Part shown: positions 57,037 to 64,000 of the stretch, piece by piece
How positions within the stretch are numbered: position 1 is the stretch's first letter
How the letters are laid out: every line of letters begins with the position of its first letter
From: Zavarzinia aquatilis
GTDB taxonomy: Bacteria; Pseudomonadota; Alphaproteobacteria; Zavarziniales; Zavarziniaceae
Direction: 5' to 3'
Assembly: GCF_003173035.1 (NCBI RefSeq)
Contig: NZ_QGLE01000001.1
Coordinates: 372,001-436,000, forward strand
Length of the DNA stretch: 64,000 nucleotides
Position numbers and translations under genes: made by a program
Notes under the pieces: generated by a model
What the model was told of the DNA's origin: nothing
Databases searched by the model: none
What the model saw: the letters and a program-made list of their open reading frames with translations, nothing else

Positions 57037-58264
57037 TGCGGCCTGCCTCGATGAAGCGCATGGGATCGCCCGGGATATCCTGCAGGCGCACTTCATAATG
57101 AAGATGCGGCCCGGTGGAACGCCCCGAAGATCCGAGTTTGCCGATCACGTCGCCGACGTCAACCTTGTCGCCCACCTTCACCGACAGGGCGCTGAGGTGG
57201 GCGTATTGGGTCTCGAGGCCGAAGGCATGGCGAACGCGAACGGCGCGGCCATAGGCACCGGCCCAGCCGGCGAGCACGACTTCGCCCGGGGCGGTCGCGA
57301 AGACCGGCGTGCCGATGGTGCCGCCGAAGTCGATACCGGCATGGAAGGCGGCGCGGCGGTTGATCGGGTCGCGGCGGTTGCCGAAATTGCTGCGCACCTC
57401 GATCCCGTCGAGGCGCACGGGCAGGGCGATGGGCATGGAGGAAACGGCGCTGCGCAGCGCGTCGAGCCGGGCGGTCGAAGCGGTCAGATCGCTGAGGCGG
57501 GCGTTTTCGACGGTCGGGGCCAGATCGTCCATCACCGGCAGCAGGGGGCCGCCGCTGCCTCCATCGGCCACCTCGGACACCACCTTGTCGAGATCGAGGC
57601 GGGTGGGGGCCAGTCCTGTTTCGAGCAAGGCGATCTCGACATCGGTCGCCGGCTTCAGCCGCTCGACGAGATGGCCCTGCATGAGTTCGAGGGTCGACAC
57701 CTTGTCCTTGAGCTGCGTCGCCTGACGGCCGGTGACCGCGACCATGTCGCGCAGGCCCATGGCCTTGTCCTCGAGGGCGGCGATGCGGTCGTCGGCGACG
57801 GCGAGGCTTTCGGCCATGCCCTGCTGCTTCAGATAGGCTTCGGCCAGCTCGCTTTCGAGGGCGGTGACGCGGGCGTCCTCGGGGCTCTGTCCGGGGGCGG
57901 GCAAGGCCGCCGCCAGTTGGCTTTCGGCCACGGCCCGCGCCGCATCGGCCACGGCCTTTTCCTCGCGCAGACGCGCGATGTCGAGCCGGAGAGCATCGGC
58001 GTCGCGCGCCCTGCCGGCGATTTCGGTCTGCAGCCGGGCGATGGTCTCGGCCTGCCGCAAGGGATCGTCGGCCGGGACCAGCGTGGCCACGGTCGCATGG
58101 GCGACCCAGGCAAGGGCGGCAACGCCGAGCGCGAGCGCCGAGACCTGTGTCCGCCGTGACAGCCGCAGCCAGCGCACGCCCCAGGGATCGCGAATGGCGA
58201 TCTCGCGGGGGGCGAGCCACTGCCGGCGTGAAGCGAGCGGGCGAAGTCGGGCGTCGTGGGTCAT
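56990..58264 (-). CDS. M23 (LytM) peptidase with coiled coil
   Basis: Cell-wall endopeptidase of about 424 residues with a short cytoplasmic N-terminus, one membrane helix (about 42-62), a long coiled-coil region and a C-terminal M23 domain. Zinc-site motifs are HAGIDFGG and HLHYEVRL, with YAHLSALSVKVGDKVDVG between. Both HxxxD and HxH are intact, so it is probably active. It is co-transcribed with bactofilin. The start may be ATG 58264 or TTG 58291. Confidence 0.93.
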   Translation of the reverse strand: MTHDARLRPLASRRQWLAPREIAIRDPWGVRWLRLSRRTQVSALALGVAALAWVAHATVATLVPADDPLRQAETIARLQTEIAGRARDADALRLDIARLREEKAVADAARAVAESQLAAALPAPGQSPEDARVTALESELAEAYLKQQGMAESLAVADDRIAALEDKAMGLRDMVAVTGRQATQLKDKVSTLELMQGHLVERLKPATDVEIALLETGLAPTRLDLDKVVSEVADGGSGGPLLPVMDDLAPTVENARLSDLTASTARLDALRSAVSSMPIALPVRLDGIEVRSNFGNRRDPINRRAAFHAGIDFGGTIGTPVFATAPGEVVLAGWAGAYGRAVRVRHAFGLETQYAHLSALSVKVGDKVDVGDVIGKLGSSGRSTGPHLHYEVRLQDIPGDPMRFIEAGRNVQQQTERARDEAED

Positions 58265-58378
58265 GCGACGGTGTTTACCTGTCAGTCTCAAGTCGGCCGC
58301 TATTGCCGCCAGAGTGGCGGCACCATGTCAACCCAAGCTGTTCCCATCGTGACGAATCGCCGCCGATATGGGGGGCGA

Positions 58379-58849
58379 TCAGAGCGCCTGTACCGCCGCC
58401 AGCACCTCGTCGGCGTGGCCCTTCACCTTGACCTTGCGCCAGATGCGGGCGATGCGGCCATCGGCCCCGATCAGGAAGGTGGCGCGTTCGATGCCGAAAT
58501 ATTTCCGGCCATAGTTCATTTTCTCGACCCAGACGCCATAGGCTTCGGTCACAGCGCCGTCCGTATCGGCGCCCAGGACGATGCCGAGGTTATGCTTGGT
58601 GGCGAACCTGTCATGGGCGGCGAGGCTGTCGCGCGAGACGCCGACGATGCTGGCCCCGGCAGCTTCGAAGTCCGCGAGGCGGGCGGTGAAGTCGATGGCC
58701 TCGGTGGTGCAGCCCGGCGTGTCGTCCTTGGGATAGAAATAGAGCACGACCTTGCGCCCCTTCAGCGCGGCGAGGGAGACGGTATCGCCGCCCTTGACCG
58801 GAAGGGTGAAGTCGGGGGCCGGGCTGCCGGCTTCGAGCGTATCGGTCAT
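58379..58849 (-). CDS. bcp: Thiol peroxidase, Bcp/PrxQ family
   Basis: Atypical peroxiredoxin reducing hydroperoxides, 156 residues. Peroxidatic Cys47 lies in DDTPGCTTEAIDF. The position five residues on, which carries the resolving Cys in E. coli Bcp, is Ile here (CTTEAID), so this is a one-Cys type, resolved by an external thiol. YGVWVEKMNYGRKYFGIERATFLI is typical. It starts 4 bases after glnE, so co-transcribed. Confidence 0.94.
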   Translation of the reverse strand: MTDTLEAGSPAPDFTLPVKGGDTVSLAALKGRKVVLYFYPKDDTPGCTTEAIDFTARLADFEAAGASIVGVSRDSLAAHDRFATKHNLGIVLGADTDGAVTEAYGVWVEKMNYGRKYFGIERATFLIGADGRIARIWRKVKVKGHADEVLAAVQAL

Positions 58850-58853
58850 GATG

Positions 58854-61817
58854 TCAATTCTCCTCGATGGGCAGACCCGCGGCAGCGGGGGCGTTGTCGT
58901 CGGGGGCCGCGGCGGGATCGCCGATCCGTGCCGTGAAGATGGCGCGAACTTTCGGCCGCGCTTCGTCCAGCAAGGCTTCGACAGCGGCGAAATCGGCAAC
59001 ACCGGTCTGTCGCGCCAACAGGATTTTCAGGCTCTCGGGCGCGATCGCCGGCTCGAAATCGTCCCCGGCGGTCAGCCGGATCGAGGCCGACAGGCCGGCT
59101 TCGAGGTCGAGGGCGGAGCACAGTAAATCGGCCTCGCCAGCCTCCAGGGCGCCAAGATCGCGCAGCAATCCGATCATGCTGGCGGTATCCGTCGGCCAGG
59201 GCCTCTGACCGCCCGTGGCCAGCAGCAGGCCCTGAGCGATGAATTCGATATCGACGAGGCCGCCCGCGCTCAGCTTCAGATCCCAGCTGCCGCGGGGTGG
59301 ACGGTCCCGGTCCATCCGTCCGCGCATGGCGGCGGCATCGGCCAGCACCCGGGCGGGCGGGCGCTTCAGCCGCTTCATCTCGTCGAGCAGCTGGCCGGCC
59401 CGTTCGGCGAAGGCATCGTCGCTGGCGGCGACCACGCGGGCCCGGGTCAGCGCCATATGTTCCCAGGTCCAGGCATCGCCCCGGTAGTAGGTCGCGAAGG
59501 CGCCAAGCCCGGTCGCCAGCGCGCCGGCACCGCCCCCGGGGCGCAGCGCCATGTCGACCTCGTAAAGGCTGCCCTCGGCGGTGAGGGCGGAAAGGGCGGC
59601 GATCAGGCGCTGGCCGAGGCGGGTGTAATAGACCCCGGGCGACAGCGGTTTCGCGCCGTCGGAGCCCACCGTCCCCTCGGGAACATGGCACAGGAAGACA
59701 AGGTCGAGGTCGGAGGTGACGGTCAACTCCCGCCCGCCCAGCTTGCCAAAGCCGAGCACGGCGAAACCGCCGCCCGGAATGATGCCGTGGTTGAGGGCGA
59801 AATTGGCCATCACGGCATCGACCAGCCGGCCGATCACCGCGTCGGCGACAAGGGTCAGCGCCCGGCCCGCCGCCCGCTGGTCGGTCAGCCCGCGCAGAAG
59901 CTGGACCCCGACGGCGAAGCGCCGGTCGGCGGTCCAGCGCCGCACCGCGTCCAGGAGGTCCTGGTAATCGGTGACATCGCACAGCGCCTGGGCCATGTCG
60001 GCGCGCAGCGCCTCGGCGTCGGTGATGGGGCGCAGCGCCTCGCCGCCAACGACGGTATCGAGCAGCAGGGGCCGGCGCGCCAGCATTTCCGCCAGCATGG
60101 GGGCTGCCCCCATGATTTCCGCGAGGAGGTCGAGCAGGTTGCGATTGGCGTCGAGCAGGGCGAACAGCTGCACACCCGCCGGCAGCCGGGTCAGGAACTG
60201 GTCGAACAGGAGGAGGGCGCTGTCCGGCGCGGCGGTCTTCGCCATGGCCTTGATCAGGATGGGCGTCAGCCCCTCGACGAGGGCACGGGCGCGCTCGTGG
60301 CGGAAGCAGCGATAGCGACCGACCCGCCAACCCGCGATGATGCCGGCGCCCCGGGCGCCGTCCTTGAAGCCGGCCTGTTCGAGATAGTCGGCGATGGCGT
60401 CCTCGCCCACCGGCAGGGCACTGCGCGACGGCGCCTCGTCGCCTTCCTCGGCCGCGAACAGGCTGGCGAAGCGATGTTCGATGGCCGAGAGATGACCGAG
60501 CAGCGCGAGGCGGAATTCATCCGTGTCGCCATAGCCCATGAAACCGGCGAGGCCGGGGACCAGCGCCGGATCATTGGGGATTTCGTGGGTCTGGGCATCC
60601 TCGATCATCTGCAGCCGGTGTTCGAGGTGGCGCAGGAAGCAGTACCCCTCGGTCAGCACACGGCGCTCGTCGTCGGGAATGCGGCCCAGGGCGGTGAGGC
60701 GGTCGAGCATGGCGAGGGTGCCGGGCTCGCGCAGCTGCGGCTCACGCCCGCCGGAAATCAACTGCTGGATCTGGACGAAGAACTCGACCTCGCGGATGCC
60801 GCCCGGGCCCAGCTTCACATCCTGCCCCTCGACCCTGATGGCGCCATGGCCATGGTGATCGCGGATGCGCTCCTTCATGCGCTGGAGATCGCGCATGGCG
60901 ACGAAGTCGAGATGGCGGCGCCAGACGAAGGGGCGGATGCGCTGCAGGAATTCGCGCCCGGCGGCAAGATCGCCCGCCACCGGCCGCGCCTTGATCATGG
61001 CCGCCCGCTCCCAGTTCTGGCCAAGGCTCTGGTAATAGATTTCGGCGGCGTCGGTCGACAGGGCGACCGGCATGGCCCCGGGATCGGGGCGCAGTTGCAG
61101 GTCGACCCTGAAGACGTAGCCATCCGCCGTCCGCTCCTGCAGCAGCTTGACGAGGCCCTTGGTCAGACGGACATAGGTTTCGGTCGGGCTGCGCTTGCCC
61201 GTGGGTTTCGCCACTTCGCTGTCGAAGAAGACGATCAGGTCGATGTCGCTGGAATAATTCAGCTCGCCCGCGCCGAGCTTGCCCATGCCGAGGATGATGA
61301 GGCCGGACTGGCGCTCCGGGTCGGCGTCGTCGGCGAGGGTGATTTCGCCCATCCTCGCCCCGGCGCGCAGCATGTGGGCGGCGGCGGCGGACAAGGCGAC
61401 CCCGGCGAGACGCGAAAGCGCGCCCGTCGTCCGCATCACAGGCCAGCCAAGCGCAAGATCGCCCACCGCGGCAGCGAGGGCGACCCGCGCCTTGGCCTTG
61501 CGCAGAACCCGCATCAGGGCATCGGTGGCGAGGCCCGCCGTCGCCTCGGGTGTCAGGGTCGGCCACAGATCGTCGAGAACGGCTTCGGGACCGCGTTCGA
61601 CGATGTCGGCGAAGCCGGCCGGATCGCGACGCACCAGCGACGAGAGATAGGGGCTATAGGCGCCGAAAATCCGCAGGATCGAGACGAGACGGTCGGCATC
61701 ACCCGCGGCGGCACCGACAATCGAGGCACGGAAGTCCTCGACGAGGTGAAGCGCGCCGGCATTGTCGTCGGCGGGGGGGACGGGAGGTCGAGCAGGCAGG
61801 CCGTAATTCACGCGCAT
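58854..61817 (-). CDS. glnE: Glutamine synthetase adenylyltransferase/deadenylyltransferase
   Basis: Controls GlnA by adding or removing AMP in response to PII and glutamine, 987 residues. Two nucleotidyltransferase domains are seen: the N-terminal (deadenylylating) GMGKLGAGELNYSSDIDLIVFFD and the C-terminal (adenylylating) GFGKLGGRELTVTSDLDLVFL, each followed by helical regions (LGPGGIREVEFFVQ; LSAGGLVDIEFIAQ). The ATG at 61817 is preceded by an in-frame GTG. It is transcribed with bcp and divergent from the YhdP-like gene. Confidence 0.95.
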   Translation of the reverse strand: MRVNYGLPARPPVPPADDNAGALHLVEDFRASIVGAAAGDADRLVSILRIFGAYSPYLSSLVRRDPAGFADIVERGPEAVLDDLWPTLTPEATAGLATDALMRVLRKAKARVALAAAVGDLALGWPVMRTTGALSRLAGVALSAAAAHMLRAGARMGEITLADDADPERQSGLIILGMGKLGAGELNYSSDIDLIVFFDSEVAKPTGKRSPTETYVRLTKGLVKLLQERTADGYVFRVDLQLRPDPGAMPVALSTDAAEIYYQSLGQNWERAAMIKARPVAGDLAAGREFLQRIRPFVWRRHLDFVAMRDLQRMKERIRDHHGHGAIRVEGQDVKLGPGGIREVEFFVQIQQLISGGREPQLREPGTLAMLDRLTALGRIPDDERRVLTEGYCFLRHLEHRLQMIEDAQTHEIPNDPALVPGLAGFMGYGDTDEFRLALLGHLSAIEHRFASLFAAEEGDEAPSRSALPVGEDAIADYLEQAGFKDGARGAGIIAGWRVGRYRCFRHERARALVEGLTPILIKAMAKTAAPDSALLLFDQFLTRLPAGVQLFALLDANRNLLDLLAEIMGAAPMLAEMLARRPLLLDTVVGGEALRPITDAEALRADMAQALCDVTDYQDLLDAVRRWTADRRFAVGVQLLRGLTDQRAAGRALTLVADAVIGRLVDAVMANFALNHGIIPGGGFAVLGFGKLGGRELTVTSDLDLVFLCHVPEGTVGSDGAKPLSPGVYYTRLGQRLIAALSALTAEGSLYEVDMALRPGGGAGALATGLGAFATYYRGDAWTWEHMALTRARVVAASDDAFAERAGQLLDEMKRLKRPPARVLADAAAMRGRMDRDRPPRGSWDLKLSAGGLVDIEFIAQGLLLATGGQRPWPTDTASMIGLLRDLGALEAGEADLLCSALDLEAGLSASIRLTAGDDFEPAIAPESLKILLARQTGVADFAAVEALLDEARPKVRAIFTARIGDPAAAPDDNAPAAAGLPIEEN

Positions 61818-61921
61818 CACGCAGTCTTCGTGTTAGGGTGCACACGCTGCGATTTGCAGTCGCCGCCGTCAAGGATTCCGGGACGGCGCCGTCTCCACCA
61901 ACCGGTTTTCGGCGATGGTCC

Positions 61922-64000
61922 GTGCGAGGGCGATCGCCAGCAGGGCGTTCAGATTTGGTCAGGCGCGCATCCCGTTTCGCAGCCCATGTTTTCGGCGGCC
62001 TTCTGACCGCGCTGATGATTGCCGCCGTCGCCCTCGGCCTGCGCCTGTCGGTCGGGCCGATCTCCCTCGGCTTTCTGTCGCCCTTCATCGAATCGGCGCT
62101 GGACGGCAGCAGCCTCGGTCTCAAGGTCAGCGTCTCCGACACGATCCTGACCTGGAGCGGGGTGGACAACGATATCGCCCTGCAGGTTGTCGGTATCGAA
62201 TTGCAGGGGGCGGACGGCAATCGACTGGCTCGTTTGCCCAGCGCCGGCATCGACCTGTCGCTGCGTGCGCTTCTCATTGGCGAACTGGCGCCGACGGGTA
62301 TCACACTTGCCGGTGCCGAGGTGACCATCCGCCGCAACCCCGGCGGTCTCGTCGAATTGGGCCTCGGCGGCACCCTGTCGAGCAGCGAGACTCCGCCGGT
62401 TTCGGGCGCGGAATCGCCCATTGCCGATGTGCTGGCGCTGTTGCGGCGTGGCCCTGGCAATGCGCCATCGCTGCGGCGGCTGGAGCGGCTGTCGCTGGTC
62501 CGCTCGCGCCTGATCGTCGACGACGAAATGACGTTGCGCCGTTGGTCCGGCAATAATGTGAGCGGTGAATTGCTGCGCCGCCCGACCGGCGAGGTCAGGC
62601 TGGATTTCAATCTGGGTGTCGCCAGTGACGGGGAGCAGATCGCTCTGCGGTTGAGCGGTGTGATTCCACCCGGCGACACGGGCGATGCTCGACTTGCGCT
62701 CGATTTCGACAATCTTGTGCCGGCGTTGTTCGATTCTGGCCAGCGCGTCCTCGGTCCGGTGGCGGGCGTCGTCATGCCGCTGTCGGGGACGATGGCGGTC
62801 ACGGTCGCCGCCGATGGCGCGCTGCGCGATGTCGCCTTCGACGTGACGGGCGCGAGGGGCGGTCTGGACTTGCCGACGTTCTTTCCGGAAGGGCTGACCC
62901 TTGACCGGATTCACGCCGCGGGCCGCTACGACATGGCAACCGCGACCCTGAGCCTGAAGACTGTCGAGCTGCGGCGGGGCGACCTCGGTATCGTCGCCGA
63001 TGGCACGGTGGTCATGTCCGACGGCGGCGCCGCCATCGACCTGACCGCGCGGCTCGATGGCCTGCCGGTCGATGACATCGGATCGCTCTGGCCGGTCAAG
63101 CTTTCCGCGCCGGGCCGGCGCTGGGTCATGCAGAATATACGGGGCGGCCGGGTGTCCGATGGCGTCTTCCGCCTGAAGGTCCCGGCGGGTGGGCTCGCCG
63201 CCAGTCCGTCGCCCCCGGACATGTTCACGGCCGAATTCGCCGTCGACGGGGCCGCAACGACCTTCATGGCCGGACTGCCGCCGGTGTCCGGCATGAAGGC
63301 CATGGCCCATATGACGGCGGATGGAATCGAGGTCGCGATCGCGTCCGGCCGCGTCGATCTGGGCGAGGCCGGGATCATCGCCCTGAACGACGGCGTGGCG
63401 AAGATCACCGATTTCACCAAGACGGATCAGACCGGTGACATTTCCTTCACCGCATCCGGTCCGGTACGGGCGGCATTGACCATGCTCGACATGGCACCGC
63501 TCGGCTATGCGCGCAAGATCGGGGTCGATCCCGCGAAGACTGACGGCACGCAGCAGACCAAGGCGCGCTTCGTGTTGCCGCTGGTTGCGGAACTCGATCT
63601 CGACAACCTGAATTTCCAGACCAGCAGTACGATTGGCGGGCTGCTTCTGCCGGGTATCGTCGGCCCGCTCGACCTGACGGACGGAGCGATCACGGTCGAG
63701 GTCAATCAGAACCGGGCCTCGGCCAAAGGCACGGCGAAATTGGCCGGGGCCCCGCTCAATCTCGAGTGGACAGAGGAATTCAAGGCCCCCTTGGGCAAGC
63801 CGACGACGAGGCTGACCGCTCAGGGCACTTTCGACGATGCCTTGCGCGATAATCTGGGTGTTGGCCTCGGCGGGCGTCTGGCCGGCCCCGTCGATGCGAA
63901 GGTGACCCTGGTCGGCCGGGGGCAGAGTATCGGCGCCATCGACGCCGAGCTGACGCTCGACGCGGCGACGATGAATATTCCCGAAGCCGGTTTCGCCAAA
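61922..64000 (+). CDS. YhdP/AsmA-like (DUF3971) protein, 3' end beyond window
   Basis: The open frame runs to the right edge (693 codons). One N-terminal membrane helix (HVFGGLLTALMIAAVALGLRL) is followed by a beta-rich periplasmic region. GPISLGFLSPFIESAL, the DUF3971-type TRFDGLPV-like and IGSLWPVKLSAPGRRWVMQNIRGGRV segments are typical of YhdP proteins, which carry phospholipids between membranes. The start is either GTG 61922 or TTG 61955 (AGGG upstream); the latter begins LVRRASR. It is divergent from glnE. Confidence 0.85.
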   Translation, partial: MRGRSPAGRSDLVRRASRFAAHVFGGLLTALMIAAVALGLRLSVGPISLGFLSPFIESALDGSSLGLKVSVSDTILTWSGVDNDIALQVVGIELQGADGNRLARLPSAGIDLSLRALLIGELAPTGITLAGAEVTIRRNPGGLVELGLGGTLSSSETPPVSGAESPIADVLALLRRGPGNAPSLRRLERLSLVRSRLIVDDEMTLRRWSGNNVSGELLRRPTGEVRLDFNLGVASDGEQIALRLSGVIPPGDTGDARLALDFDNLVPALFDSGQRVLGPVAGVVMPLSGTMAVTVAADGALRDVAFDVTGARGGLDLPTFFPEGLTLDRIHAAGRYDMATATLSLKTVELRRGDLGIVADGTVVMSDGGAAIDLTARLDGLPVDDIGSLWPVKLSAPGRRWVMQNIRGGRVSDGVFRLKVPAGGLAASPSPPDMFTAEFAVDGAATTFMAGLPPVSGMKAMAHMTADGIEVAIASGRVDLGEAGIIALNDGVAKITDFTKTDQTGDISFTASGPVRAALTMLDMAPLGYARKIGVDPAKTDGTQQTKARFVLPLVAELDLDNLNFQTSSTIGGLLLPGIVGPLDLTDGAITVEVNQNRASAKGTAKLAGAPLNLEWTEEFKAPLGKPTTRLTAQGTFDDALRDNLGVGLGGRLAGPVDAKVTLVGRGQSIGAIDAELTLDAATMNIPEAGFAK

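Overview
The window looks like a high-GC alphaproteobacterial chromosome segment. I infer this from an NDUFA12-type complex I subunit, a DUF2155 protein, an alphaproteobacterial-type CtaA, an RNase E with a long acidic insertion in its S1 region, the aroQ-accB-accC cluster and a M23 peptidase/bactofilin pair. Genes are tightly packed, and ATGA or GTGA stop/start overlaps are common. I saw no rRNA, tRNA, CRISPR array, insertion sequence or phage gene.

Region 1 (1-10.8 kb) is accessory metabolism. A leftward arsenic operon encodes an ArsR fused to a phosphatase-type ArsC, a glutaredoxin-type ArsC, an ACR3 arsenite pump and a truncated MFS transporter. It has a recognisable promoter, operator and apparently leaderless start. 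A regulator gene is divergent from a trimethylamine-dehydrogenase-family flavoenzyme whose substrate-bowl residues match histamine dehydrogenase. Next come a 1174-residue RTX protein with seven FG-GAP repeats and a haloalkane dehalogenase.

Region 2 (10.9-21.4 kb) holds pseB-pseC-pseF-pseI for CMP-pseudaminic acid, without pseG or pseH, facing a complete N-type ATPase operon (atpDCQRBEFAG order, leftward).

Region 3 (21.5-31.4 kb) is mostly envelope and housekeeping: ydbH-ynbE-ydbL lipid-transport genes, AMP nucleosidase-yaiI-ridA-cobP, NDUFA12, mlaD, DUF2155, aat, accC, accB and aroQ. Region 4 (31.5-37.3 kb) has a PAS-PAS hybrid histidine kinase, a thiS-thiG fusion, an enoyl-CoA hydratase, a GST and rplM-rpsI with a clear promoter and terminator.

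Region 5 (37.3-48.6 kb) has a frameshifted small membrane gene, a CYP153-type alkane hydroxylase P450 with a TetR-family regulator, ctaA, a TTC38 homologue, metY, a CoA-binding protein, a SrfA/YfaP-like membrane protein, a DsbA-family protein and a BepA-like protease. Region 6 (48.7-64 kb) is core: RNase E, a DUF486 membrane protein, PBP1A, prfB with its programmed +1 frameshift, bactofilin and M23 peptidase, Bcp, GlnE and the start of a YhdP/AsmA-like giant protein.

The most distinctive points are the histamine-dehydrogenase-like residue signature, the N-ATPase, the RTX/seven-bladed-propeller protein, the ArsR-ArsC fusion with its promoter, the thiSG fusion and several unexplained palindromes and hairpins. 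I did not find a clearly new multi-gene system.
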